Shown: positions 45,692-56,685 of the stretch, in pieces | Layout of the letters: each line of letters opens with the position of its first letter | Numbering within the stretch: position 1 is the first letter of the stretch | Assembly: GCA_022592445.1 (NCBI GenBank) | Contig: JABYQR010000135.1 | Span: 46,020 to 110,019, forward strand | From: Cytidiella melzeri | Lineage: Eukaryota; Basidiomycota; Agaricomycetes; Polyporales; Irpicaceae | DNA: 64,000 nt | Direction: 5' to 3' | Position numbers and translations under genes: made by a program | Notes under the pieces: model-generated | Databases searched by the model: none | What the model was told of the DNA's origin: nothing | Seen by the model: the letters and a program-made list of their open reading frames with translations, nothing else

Positions 45692-47756
45692 TCATAGTTC
45701 ATGAAACAACTGCCTCCTGCTAGCCACAGTAGCAGGCACAGCCCTCCACACCTTAGTCTGATGAGCCCCGATAGTTACATTCCCTAAGGATCCCTGCACG
45801 CTGCCCAAGCTTTTACCCCATACGCCAGCCTCATCCTTCTGCCAGAGATCATACAGAGTGTAGCCTTGTGTTTGAGCTTGCATGCCCTAAGATAGAGATG
45901 TGAGAAGATAGTTTCAACATGAGAGGATGGCATATGAAATTCACTTGATCCCAGAACACATCGCTAAACTCAACGTCGACTGTTTGATTTGATGGAGACG
46001 TGTTGAGCAGCGCAATGACCGATGAGCTAGGCGTCAACGCGTTAGGGACGGTACAAAGATCGAGTACCAAGAGAAATCTCCGCGTACCCGTCTGCAAGGC
46101 CACCGGTCCAAAGCGAGAGGTCTCCGCCGTCAACGGATTGTTTCCACAGACGGTTGGCTGGCGAGCCGTTCGCGTCCTACAACAAGCCTCCATGTGAGAA
46201 AAATCAACGCGCGGGGTCATGGATCATCCACGCATACCTGGTTAATGTCTATGATGGCCTTGTTCGTGATAATACTCAACGTCTCGTTTGTCTTTCGTGC
46301 CACTAGTCAGCCAAGCAAAAACAAAAGCCAAAGGAAGGGCAGAGCGTACCATACTCGTCACGTCGTTACCCAGGATCAGTGGACTTTTGAGTATACTCCA
46401 CATTGAGAAATGCGTCACTTGAAGAAGAGCAGAAAATCAACAACGGTGGATGCATTGTGGAGCAGGCGAATGCACCATATTCGTCGTAGGACATTCCACC
46501 GTTACCGACCTCGAGCATGTCGAGGTCGTTCCAGTGTCCAGAGCCAGCCTTTTGCCCAACTGGTGCCGCAAAATCGATGATTCGTGCCATTGCGCAATCT
46601 ATACCGACGGTCACTCAGCGCGTACGAAGAAAAAACATACGAACACACGTACGGTATCCGGGTAGTTTACAATCAATCACAGACGTGCACGGGCAGCGCT
46701 CATCGTAACGATTGAAGTTCTACAGCCAACATCCTTGCAATGAGCTGCTCGCTGCGTACAAAAACAGACGAATCACCTACGTCCATGATATCGCCAGATA
46801 TACGCCAGCTGTTTGCAATAGTCTGTGGAGGTCACGATGAACTCGACGCTGTGAGAGGCCTTTGAGAACGTGCGCACCTGTGCAAAGTTCCACGGTCCGT
46901 CTTCGCCCCAGTTGCACATCGAATAAAGTATGGGCCTCCCTGTGGCATTTAAAGCTCTTGACATGTTGGCGTATCGCTCATAGGATATCAGAGGCGTTCC
47001 CGCGCGGCCTTCATTATAGCAATTGTCATATTCTAGGAGAGATGTCAGCGGCAGCGCAGCTTACAAGTTACCTCCAGTGCATACTGAGGTAGTCGACTCC
47101 CCAATCAGCGTATGTCTTTGCGTCAATTTCTTCGTAACCAAGCGACCCGAATCGGCCGCCACATGTGAGTCTGCAGTGCAACGTTGAGCCAAAACGAAGA
47201 ATGCAGGAGGTTTTACGTACGTCCCAGCGCTACTGTAAATCCCAAACTTTGAATGTGTAAGATGAAGGAGAGGACGATGATTGAATAACTATTACCTTGA
47301 GTCCCATGGCATGAATCTTGTCAGAAAGATCTTTAACGCCATTGGGGAACTTTGAGGGATCAGCAACAGGTGCCCCAGTCGCATTGTCGCGTGAGGCGGC
47401 ATGCCAACCTGACGAAACAACAAACAATCAGTGCGGGAGGGACATTGCAGCAGTCTGCGGGCGCATACAATCATCCATGATGACATCTAAATTCCAAGTC
47501 AGTGCAATATTGCAGTCGGGAGGGCAACGAGGCAATGCTCACATTCGTAGCCAAATTGAGTCAGATTGTTAGAGACCATAGCCTGAGCTGCGCTCATGAT
47601 AGTGTCTTCACTGATGTCGCATCCGAAATGATTCCAGGTATTCCACCCCATCTGAGGCGTCAGTGCCAGTCCGTTATTTGCACTGTACACGTTGGACACG
47701 AACGCTGGAACAGCGAGGAGAGACTGGACGAAGGACATGGTGCGTATGCTAGGCAT
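45692..47756 (-). CDS. Secreted alpha-galactosidase, glycoside hydrolase family 27
   Basis: Cleaves terminal alpha-1,6-galactose from melibiose-type oligosaccharides and galactomannans outside the cell. The ATG at 47756 gives [20 protein letters not shown]; the second Met begins the more usual signal peptide, cut near VYSANNG. GH27 landmarks follow: [39 protein letters not shown] [26 protein letters not shown], then KYDNCYNEG with the nucleophile Asp at 47027-47025. The acid/base Asp is in [10 protein letters not shown] (46792-46790). Later are [20 protein letters not shown], the [19 protein letters not shown] block, and a beta-sandwich ending [18 protein letters not shown]. About ten introns. 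No CBM was seen. It starts 91 bp from the stop of the upstream minus-strand peptidase. Confidence 0.9.
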
Positions 47757-47847
47757 CGCGAGGGTGTGGTAGAAGAGTGGGTGTTACGTACGGGGTGCGT
47801 TGCAGGACTTTATATGCAAACGAGGTGAAGCGGGGCTATCCACCTGA

Positions 47848-49362
47848 TCACCGGAAGAACCACGTACCAGCAGTCAACATGGACTCTCTACCATGGGTCG
47901 TATGACTCCTCTCATCCGGCGGACCGTCCAAGTTCTTGATGTATATCCTGCTGACCTCTGCAGCGACGAGGTCAAAAGTCAACGTTGGAACAAGAACATC
48001 TCTGATGTCACCGTCGGCGCCTATGAGGCTACACACAAGAGAGAATTAAACACCTCGACAGACATCCAGCTCATGTAACATATCATGCGCAGGAAAATGT
48101 CTTACATCGGTACAAGTCGTCTACTGTGCTATCTTCAGTCCAGGCAGGCCAAACATCTACAGGACGGTTGAACATGAGCTGCACTCAAGTCGGTTGAGTC
48201 CAAAAACTAACCTCAAATATCGTCTCCGAAGGTACACCCCATCCGCGCAAGCCTTCCACTCTGCTATCCATACGTGTACCAAGCATGACTCCCACAACAG
48301 CGCCGTTCTCCTCGTCAACGACCGGTCCACCACTAGAGCCTGGCGTCGGCAACGGCTTGAACAGCATGTGACTCAGTGCGTCGTATGTTCCAGGCTACAT
48401 GAGTCGCAAAAAGTCAGCGAGAAACAACTCAGCAAACACAGCCCAGATAGGGAACCCACCTGAGCTTCCCTCCCTGCAAAGTCGCGATATCCCATAACAT
48501 TACCACGTACCCATTTACTCCAGGTCCCTCCGATCCACGGTTTCCATCCATCCTCGTTGGGCTCCGTATACACCACAACATGTGCACGAACAGCAGTTCC
48601 GGGCTGCGCCGGGTAGGGGGACACTGGTAGACCTCGCAATGGTGCCTTCAAGTCGGCGGATAGCAAGAGTAGATCAGAGCGGTGTAAAGAGGAAAACACG
48701 CTCTGCACTGGGTGGAATGAGGATGTGCGTTTATCAGCTGCAGAGGTAATGACGAACGACCCAGAGGCGACAGATGGCGCGTTCGGGTCTGTCTGAGCTG
48801 AAGAGAGCGACGAGAAGAGCGTGGAGTGGCGCATCTACAGTATGAGCCATACCAGCATGATATGGTCAATGCGCTCAGAGAACCCGGAAAAGCTTTCATT
48901 CACCTCTTCCAAGGTGTGCGCACAGCTCAGAATAATGCTCCTCCTGCTGTCGTCATCCTCGCCTTGTGCAACGTTCAGAGCAAAGCCGGTGGACAACGCG
49001 ACATTGTGCGCGTCGCCGTGCTGGATCGCGTGCGCAACCACGACGATACCGTCCGAGCCGTCAAACCTCACTCGTCGAACGTCGTTCGGTCTTGATTCGT
49101 ACGGTAAGGGAGAGTCCAAGACGTGGCCATTGTTCTCGTCGTAATTTTGGACTATCGTGGTCAAGGGAGCAACACGGGATGCACGAAGTTCTGACAAGAT
49201 GAGCGCGTCCAGCGTCGATATCGAAGCAGGTAAGGCAATATGTGGAGGTTTCGGCGGTTTCGAGACAATGGTCGCAGGCTGTACTGTCGCAAAGAATCGC
49301 ATTCGAGTACATTGTGTTCGAAGACGCAGGCAAGGTCGTGGTTGTGCGGATCGAAGAATCAT
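47848..49362 (-). CDS. Trypsin-like serine peptidase with N-terminal presequence
   Basis: A chymotrypsin-fold peptidase with a complete triad. The start MILRSAQPRPCLRLRTQCTR is Arg-rich and lacks acids, suggesting mitochondrial import. The His is in IILSCAHTLEE, the Asp probably in LHRSDLLLLSADLKAPL, and the Ser in PTPGSSGGPVVDEENGAVV. Exon joins HTLEE/MRHSTLFSSL and REAQ/PGTYDALSHM are clean. The end is uncertain: after ETIFE an exon LMFNRPVDVWPAWTEDSTVD leads to GTAAGA, but that donor makes the last exon (SLIGADGDIRDVLVPTLTFD) read into a stop; a GTACCG donor 10 bases earlier keeps it open to a TGA at 47850-47848. Related fungal genes are annotated only as trypsin-like; no PDZ domain is present, so it is not HtrA. 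Confidence 0.75.
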
Positions 49363-49515
49363 TTTGAGCCAAGCGCCTGTACGGTTCTGTGTGTTTTACA
49401 AGCCGCAAATTTACTGTGAAACTGTATTGATTTATCCTTTTTCTAAGAACTGGTCGCATTTATGAGTACAAGGGTTATGGTTTCCTATTGATGTGCATTG
49501 TGCATGACAGGTTTG

Positions 49516-51769
49516 TTACTGCAGCGGTAGACCACAGACATCACAGTCAGACCCTCCGTGCGTGTTCTCAAAAGTACAGTGTGGGCAAATCTTGACATTC
49601 GAGGCACCCTGACCTCCTCCACCACCACTGCCTCCAGCGGCAGCTTCTCGAGCAAATTCTTCGAAGAGCTCAGGCGGGATATCTTCGTCCACACCGTGAC
49701 CTGGCTTGGCACCAGTTGTCTGCCCCGAAGATGGTGCAGCTGCAATATCATGGGTGAGCTATTGCATATTCTTCAAGGGACGAGCCAGAACTTACGAGCC
49801 ATCTCCCTTGCGAACGTCATAAGCGTCTGCCAGCTCTCCGTGCTGAAGAGCGCATCGGTTGTTGACGGATCGTCCAAGTTGGGCGAGGACGCCACGCGAA
49901 GCAAGGTCTTCATGTCTTCTTGGGACACCAGCTGTGTCGTGCCAAGGAACGCCACGAGATGCCAGTCGCTGATGAAGTGCGCGAGTTCCGACCGCTGATG
50001 CGAAGCACCACTGCCAGGTAGAATATCGGGTGCGTGCAAACGGCTCAGCTCCTTCACCACCTTTTCGATACTCTGATCCTCAATACCAGGCCTGTTCTCG
50101 ATTGATTTAGCGGACTGGAAAAGCGGCTGTGGCTCTTGGGGGAAACCGTGAGAAACCTATAGTAGTATTAATATCATACAACAGAGATGAACGAGGCAAG
50201 GACTACGTACAGTCACCATAAGATACTCAACCGGGAAACAAGGCTTTGCGCTCTGCTTTACCTCGAGTCCGTACTCATTCTTGAACCTGAAGAACACGTC
50301 CGGTATATACCTAGCACTGTCCGCTGTCCTATCTTCCTCCTTCACCCGCACAATTCCGGGATCCACGCTTGCTTCAATCATATCGGCGTCCACCATGGCA
50401 CATGCTTGCTCTGACACCTGGTACGCGCGTACATCGATAGCACCATCCTCTGTACCTGTTAATATAGCTGTGACCATGCGCGAAGAGAAAGTGCCTGTCC
50501 GAGACGATTTCGATGGGGTCGGATTAGCTAGCTGTACATGCGCTGCGAATATAGCTTCGAGTGAAGAGAGGTAGAAGGACTGAGGATGGCGCTTGTACAC
50601 CGTTTTCGATACGTCTTCTTCCGTCGGAACAAGATCTGTAAATATGTAACCGACGATACTGAGAGGCGAAGATGCGTGTTTAGCCAGTTCACGAATGCGC
50701 GGTTCGTCCTCCCACGGAATACCGAGAACAAGACCGTCGAGCTCCCCCTGTTGCGGTGGCTCGTGGATCGCCTCAACAACGGCCTTGACACCCATCGGAA
50801 CCTTGTCATATGGCTCGTACCGACCAATGAGCCACCCGAAACGTTGTAGGCCGGTTATTCGCCACGCATGTAAAAATCTGTCAATAATATCATGCGATGC
50901 AATTTCGAGATGGTCGACCATACGGAACGGCTGGCTTTGCAGGGTAATAGCAGAGGGTTGACATTTCGTGCATATACCGTTGGGCCAATTGGGATGCTGA
51001 CCACTAGGGCATGGAACTTGCACTTTGTAGTTCAACGACTCAACAGGGGGAAGAGCCACCGAGGCAGAAACTGAGGTTTTGGGGGCGAGCTTGCTGAGGT
51101 ACGCGTGATAGGACAGGTGCTTGATGTTGTGCTCGGTGTGATATCCTGGATCGTAGGGCTCAAGGGGCATGCAATAATCGCACATTGCGTTTGGGCCATG
51201 CTTGCAAAATCGCGAATCGCGGCTGCGAGGGATCTTGCCATCCTTCGATCGCCAGTATTGATCCACGGCATCCTCTGGCACACTCTCCCAGGGTCTCTTG
51301 GGTGTATCGTTAGTCTGCGCGGGCGTTGCAGAGGGAGCGGACGTGCTTGGACTCGCTCGGGATTGGTATGTCAGGAAGAGTAGATCGCCGTGGCTGTCTC
51401 ACACATCAGTAGGGTGCCAAGAAACCAGAAAAACCACGCACTTGATCCCAAGGGACTGCAGCGTCCGGTTCTTGAGTGCGGATACCAAAGTTTCATTCCC
51501 TCGTGGCTGATTTGAGATCGCGAGTGTGTCAGTATCGGCATCAGTAGTGGTCTCGAGGATCTGCGCAAGAATGAGGTATTATGAGGAATCCTGCGCATAA
51601 GTGAGCCATCTCCGGGTCGCGTACACGTACCTTTGCCACGAGCTCTGATATATCTGCACTAGGTTCAAGAGGGAACCTGAAATTCCCATCTTTTGACCTG
51701 ATTCTGACAAGCTGTGAAAGCGTTGTTAGCACAGAGCAGGCCTTCAGATAGCTGTGGTGCACCCACCAT
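49516..51769 (-). CDS. NPL4: Npl4, Cdc48/p97 cofactor
   Basis: With Ufd1, Npl4 brings ubiquitinated proteins to the Cdc48 unfoldase in ER-associated degradation and chromatin extraction. The first coding exon is just the ATG (51769-51767); GTGGGT follows, and the frame resumes LVRIRSKDGNFRFPLEPSAD, the N-terminal ubiquitin-like domain. The zf-NPL4 region has RFCKHGPNAMCDYCMPLEPY and CPSGQHPNWPNGICTKCQ. The MPN-like NPL4 core follows: LHAWRITGLQRFGWLIGRYE, VVEAIHEPPQQGELDGL. Later helices read LAHFISDWHLVAFLGTTQLV. The C-terminus carries a RanBP2-type finger (VKICPHCTFENTHGGSDC, CGLPLQ) and stops at 49518-49516. Five introns. It is head-to-head with the bZIP gene. Confidence 0.93.
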
Positions 51770-52226
51770 TAGAATTCCTTGCTCGTAAAGGTCGCGCACG
51801 TCGTGGTGAACGTGCAAGATGTGTTTGCAGACACGGGTGACGGTCTAGCTGACGCGTCATTACTGCATCGCGTGCGCTGTCATGTGGCCGTGAGAAGAAC
51901 AGTTTGATCTAGCAATCTTATCTGTTTAACGAACTGTGAGAAGATCTTTGTGATTTATGTCGCCATAGACTGGCGGTATTGCGCACAAGTATTGATGTCG
52001 CTTTGCGCGCAAAGCTTTGGACGAGGAGCACACCATTTGTTCTTCTATTTGTATGACTGCTCAACGCCGTCTGTGGTAATTACAAATTACATTTGGCTAT
52101 CAGAACCCAGAGGTGCGATGTGGGTCGAGAGAGACTTTTGTCCCTGAGCAAGTTGGCCCCATCTTCGCGGCTTTTCGAACGCATCCTCCCCTATAAACTG
52201 CCGTTAGCTGCTTATTTAGCGAGCGA
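51770..52226. other. Divergent promoter between NPL4 and the bZIP gene
   Basis: No exon is seen. The two ATGs are 457 bp apart and face away from each other. CCCCTATAAACTGCC near 52190 is TATA-like, about 35 bp before the bZIP ATG. Confidence 0.5.
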
Positions 52227-53400
52227 ATGGATCGCCGCTACCCAGCCCCACCGGGTGGACAGCACAGCAACAGCAACAACGACCTGAACACACACCGCAG
52301 AGCAAGATCCCACAGCCAGCCGCTAGCCAATCACCCCATTCCTAGGCCGAGTAACCAGAGGGTGAGGAGAGCTGAGCATCTTCTCCTTTGCGACCTGACT
52401 TCGGCTCACCCCATGTAGCCGCCAGAACTAGCATTCGACTTTTCGAGCCATCAGCCGCACGCAGGCACCAGCACCGCGCACGAGATATTCCCGCCACTAG
52501 GTCTTGACTTGGACGAAGACGCGCTTTTGAGATCCATCTTGGCTGAGGGCAATCAAGCGAGCTTCCAAGCACAGCTACATTCTCTGTCTTCTGTTCCCCA
52601 AAGTCTCCAGCATATGCCTCCACCACCGGTGAACCAGCTTGGCGGTCATCCACAGGTGGCAGCCAACCCTCTCGTCTCACAAACCTTCGTCGCATGGCTC
52701 CAGTATATGCAGCTCCAGCTCCAGCTCCAGCAGAGTCAGGCAGCAGCGGGGCAGCAGGGCGACACATTACAAAATCCTCAGGCATCGAGCTCTCAGCACT
52801 TTCCCCAACAGCTCCCACTACAACAATCGCACTTACCTTTCTCTCCGCAACAGCCCTTCCCGGCATTGTTGCAAGGTTCACCAGTTACGGTACCGCAAGC
52901 GCCCCCTCGTTCTCCTCGGGCGCGAGCAGGAAGTAGCGGGCTGCCAACGAACACGCCTTCGCCAGAAGCTGGTGACAACGACGGAGACGGAGGGATTACC
53001 GCAGAAGAGAAACGGCGGAGGAATACGGCGGCATCTGGTGAGTCTCTTGGCACGATGGGTCGAACACACGTTGAAACCTATGGCAGCGCGGTTCAGGGTG
53101 AAGAAGAAACAGTGGACGCTGAACTTGGAGCGGTCAATCACTGACCTCTCTGGCCGCGTAGAGGAGCTTGAGCGAGAGGCATCCGAGCTGCGTAGGGAGA
53201 ATGGGTGGCTCAAGGAAATAGTGATGCTGAAGAGCAAACGGTTCGGCACAACAGCGCCCGATGTTAACCTGACCCCAGCTGAAGACAGAGAGACGACGTC
53301 TCCGTCAACAAACACCGGTGAAGACGAGCAGGGTAGTAGAGAGAGAAAGTCTGACGATGAGAGGGACGCTCTAGGGAAGGGAAAGCAGGTGCAGCGATAA
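52227..53400 (+). CDS. bZIP transcription factor, Cys3/Met4-like
   Basis: A nuclear regulator with a basic-leucine zipper. Three exons (52227-52361, 52419-53037, 53087-53400) give 355 residues. The start MDRRYPAPPGGQHSNSNNDL is Pro/Asn-rich; the middle is Gln-rich (QLQLQLQQSQAAAGQQ, QQLPLQQSHL), as in activation domains. The basic region EEKRRRNTAASARFRVKKKQ is split by a phase-1 intron inside the codon for Ser/Ala; NTAASARFR is the signature of Neurospora Cys3, MetR and yeast Met4. The zipper reads LERSITDLSGRVEELEREAS, continuing ELRRENGWLKEIVMLK with Leu heptads. Cys3-type factors induce sulfur assimilation genes when sulfur is short. Assignment within bZIPs is by motif only. Confidence 0.85.
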
Positions 53401-53635
53401 TTGATTGCACGGACTATATACACCAACGAATTGCTCGAATTCGGAATTCGGTTGAACAGGAACATTCCTTTTTGGAGCTCCATCGCTGTTTGCCGGCTCG
53501 GTACGCTAGCCGTCCGTTCCTTCGTGTTCTTTAGAGTCGACCACCATCTCTCTTGTTCTTGGTTCTCCTTGCTGCAGTACACTCGCATCTTCCATCCATT
53601 TCAGACACAGACTGCTCTTGTTTTGTTCACACGTC

Positions 53636-54103
53636 ATGTCTTTTGGCAGGCCTCCTTCGATCTCGACTGGTTTTACGCCGACACCACCTGTACGCAGTTT
53701 ACACGTTATCGTCACTTCATGAATTGAACTGGCCCACAAAAAGGATCGAGGTTCGTTTCCTCTGGATCATTTTGGTGACTCTTCAATCAATTTAAGGCCA
53801 CTTGCCCATGCCTAATGGCCTCCCAGCTGAATGTCGCGACTACATGAAGGAGTACCTCAACTGCCTCAAAAAGAACTCGAGTAACTCAACGCCGTGCAGA
53901 TATCTCAACAAAGAGTATTTGGAGTGTCGTATGCAACGGTGCGTGACCTTTGTAGGGTTTTATTGCGATGCTCATGCCTTGTTCGAAGTGGGTTGATGGA
54001 TAGGGCCGAGTGGAAGAGCTTGGGACTAGGGAACCTACCGAACGATGCCGAAGCACCTTCGCGTCCTGCCAAGCCGCATGCTAGTGCCCAATCTCCTTCG
54101 TAG
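53636..54103 (+). CDS. COX19: Cox19, twin CX9C copper/redox factor for cytochrome oxidase
   Basis: A mitochondrial intermembrane-space protein needed for copper delivery or redox state in cytochrome c oxidase assembly. Four small exons (53636-53689, 53744-53774, 53827-53938, 53989-54103) join in frame to 103 residues. The start MSFGRPPSISTGFTPTPP runs into DRGSFPLDHFAEC, the invariant Cox19 N-terminus. Two CX9C motifs follow: CRDYMKEYLNC and CRYLNKEYLEC, forming the helical hairpin with two disulfides. The end is LMDRAEWKSLGLGNLPND plus a Pro/Ser tail. One exon is only 31 nt. Its neighbours are the bZIP gene and, further right, the Rieske protein. Confidence 0.92.
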
Positions 54104-54744
54104 TGGACGCGCATCCTGTGCACGCGAGCAAAAGCAGCCAGGCAGTTCGCATTTGCGGGTGATCTCCCTTCAAGGTTCTCACCAGGATCATATGCGCACT
54201 AGGCTCGTAACAAGAGTGACGCAAGCTTTGCCGAGTCTTACCCGCAAGATAGACCGTGTGCTATACTGTGATACTGTGAGGAATATCTACAGTTTACCCG
54301 TCGCGAGTGCAGGATGCAAGAAAGTCGCTGCCACTTAGACAGACGATGCCAGAGGCTGGAGTGTGACTACTAAGGGAGGGTAGGCGACCTTTTTGGGTAA
54401 CAGTCTACGCTCTATAATCACAGCGCATGTCTCCCCTAAGTTCCGCGCACGTTGAACGGGGGACATCCAGTCCATAAATCAGGATTTAAAGTTGGTCCCG
54501 CTCGGCATCACATCCGACGACACGGGCGTCGCTGGGTGCCTGCCTTATATAGTAAGAAGATCACCAAATATGGCAAGAAGGTTGTGAACGTTCGTAAGCG
54601 AGAGAAACGTGTTCCGGCCGCAGACTGTTTGCACAGAGATGAGACGACGCCGATCCTCATATTTCAGACCTGCAACACCCGAGAGATGTCCTCTAGCTCT
54701 GCTCACTCTCACCTACACTCACGGTTTTCTTCCCCACAGCCAGG
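54104..54744. other. Intergenic region upstream of the phosphodiesterase gene
   Basis: No exon is recognised. A TATA-like CTTATATAGTAAG at about 54543-54555 lies 190 bp before the ATG. The plus-strand open frame over 54452-54994 overlaps the real first exon in another frame and is not coding. Confidence 0.45.
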
Positions 54745-56385
54745 ATGCTACCACTCTCACCGTTCGCCCTCTTTACGGCCAGCCAGGCACTTGCGTTGGT
54801 CGCTCTTCCCGCTCAGCAGTTCACCTTCAAGGTCAGCAAAGATCGATACTACGACGTGCAGGTACGCCACTCTCGCAGGATATCACCTTCCTGTACTCAT
54901 GATTCCGCAATGCGAACGCCTCAGGCTCACAGAGGTGGACGGGGAAACACTATTGAGAACACTCTTCCCAGCTTTGCTTGGTACGTTGCCCTGAGCGAAA
55001 CAACCTCCTCACAACTGTTGAGACGCGTAAAGGGGTCTGATAGATGGAGCAACGACCCTCGAGTTGGACAACGGCATTACAAAGGTGAGCAGCCCAGAAG
55101 AACAACTGATACTAGGATTGCTAACACAAACTCCAGGACGGTGTGGTTGTAGTCTGGCACGACGAGAACATTACTCCCGAGAAATGTGTTGACACCAAGC
55201 CCGCGGTGAGTTCCTGGGGATCACCATGTTCATGTCCAAGTTTTAACCGTCACGCTGTAGACGCCCTACGATCCGGACTTCCCGTACGTTGGCAAGTTCA
55301 TCGCCAACCTTACACTGGCCCAGCTACGAACGTTGGACTGCGGATCTAAGCGTCAGGCCAACTATCGTGCGTTCACAGTGATACATAACAGTTAGGCACT
55401 CCGTTGACATGTAAACAATAACACAGCACTCCAACTTACATACCCGGGTACACGGATATCGACCATGGAGGAAACGTTTGCCTTTGCGGAGTGCGCGGAC
55501 CCGGCGCATGAAATCCAATGGAATATCGAGTCGAAGATCAATGCGCAATTTCCGAATCAGACTCGGGGAGTGGATGATTTTGTCCGTAAGCAGCACGCAA
55601 TATTTGCGGCTAGCTCATACCGGAGTTCCATTACGGCGAGTCTCCCACACACAGCTGGCAAATCACCCGGGTATTCATTTGTTCTGCAGTACCAGAGTTT
55701 TGATTGGCGCACTTTGGTAGCAATGAAGAGATTAGATCCAGGTGTCATCACTTCCGCTCTTATTGACTCGTAAGTTCACATTTTCCCCTTTGAGTTCTGT
55801 CAGTGGGCTGAGCGCATTTCGTTCGCTATATGTTTAGTTCAACGGCAATTGGGCCTGGAAACACCACAACCCCTTGGCTCGCCGGATTGGAGCTATCTCT
55901 TTTCCCTGGCCCGACGGTCGATCAACAGGTTGCGCAAGCGGCACGATACATTCATGCCAATATCTTATCTCCTGCGGCCATACATGATGATAGCCGGACC
56001 GTCGATCCGTCCATGGAGTCTTTTGTGCCATTTACAACGCAGGTCAGTGTTTTCCTGTTCTCCAAGCAACGCAGTTGTGCTCAGTTTTTCTTACATAGCT
56101 GATGGTGGAAGAAGCTCACGGTCTCGGAGTAGAAGTTAAGCCATGGACAGTGAACCGGCTCAACATTGTCGACCAGCTGTTAGACTGGAATGTCGATGGC
56201 ATCATCTCGGACTGTGCGTAGTTCCACCATGGAAAAACTATTGATAGTGATTTTTTCCCTCAGATCCCAATTCTGTGCGTCGTCTGGTTAAGCAGCGTCA
56301 GCTATCGGTAGCACCAAAGTATCCCAAACAGAGGGTGCTTTCATGTCTGCAAGAACATTTGGCAAAGCAACGACAGTTTTCATGA
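54745..56385 (+). CDS. Secreted glycerophosphodiester phosphodiesterase
   Basis: Hydrolyses glycerophosphodiesters to glycerol-3-phosphate plus alcohol. The ATG at 54745 starts MLPLSPFALFTASQALALVA, a signal peptide probably cut near ALPAQQF. After the first intron the catalytic core appears: AHRGGRGNTIENTLPSFAW (the HRG and NxxEN motif), an exon with ATTLELDNGITK, then DGVVVVWHDENITPEKC (the second His plus metal-binding Glu pattern). PYVGKFIANLTLAQLRTLDC follows. Later exons have WNIESKINAQFPNQTRGVDD, QSFDWRTLVAMKRLDPGVIT and the closing GLGVEVKPWTVNRLNIVDQL, NVDGIISDYPNSVRRLVKQR. Stop at 56383-56385. Eight or nine introns; several contain alternative splice choices. It looks functional; extracellular scavenging of phosphate is likely. 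Confidence 0.88.
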
Positions 56386-56685
56386 GCATCTAACAGAAGT
56401 TTTACATGATCGTCTTGTATATTATGCATAATAGGTGCACATAGAGAATATGCAGTAGACCTTACTCCGTACAGTTAATCAACTTGAGTTTCTTTCTGCG
56501 ATGGTCGTGGCGGCTACGAGTCTCGAACCCGCGTTGCCTTCTGCCACGCCCTACAGACATTGCTCGTTTCTGAGTGGACGAGACGACGGAGCGGACCGGG
56601 AGACGTGATCGTGGGAACCCTCCCTCTCAATGCCTCGTATGGCGGAGACCGTGTTCAGCTCAACAAATACCACCCCCACTCCGCC
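56386..56685. other. Intergenic region upstream of the Rieske gene
   Basis: No exon is seen. AGTCTCGAACCCGCG at about 56517-56532 resembles a tRNA T-arm on the minus strand, but a full cloverleaf cannot be drawn (see rejected items). Confidence 0.4.

Noticed and set aside
56480..56570. tRNA-like sequence on the minus strand (GGGTTCGAGACTCG T-arm-like segment)
   Set aside because: A T-arm can be drawn, but no A box, no 7-bp acceptor stem and no 7-nt anticodon loop fit, so it is not called a tRNA gene.
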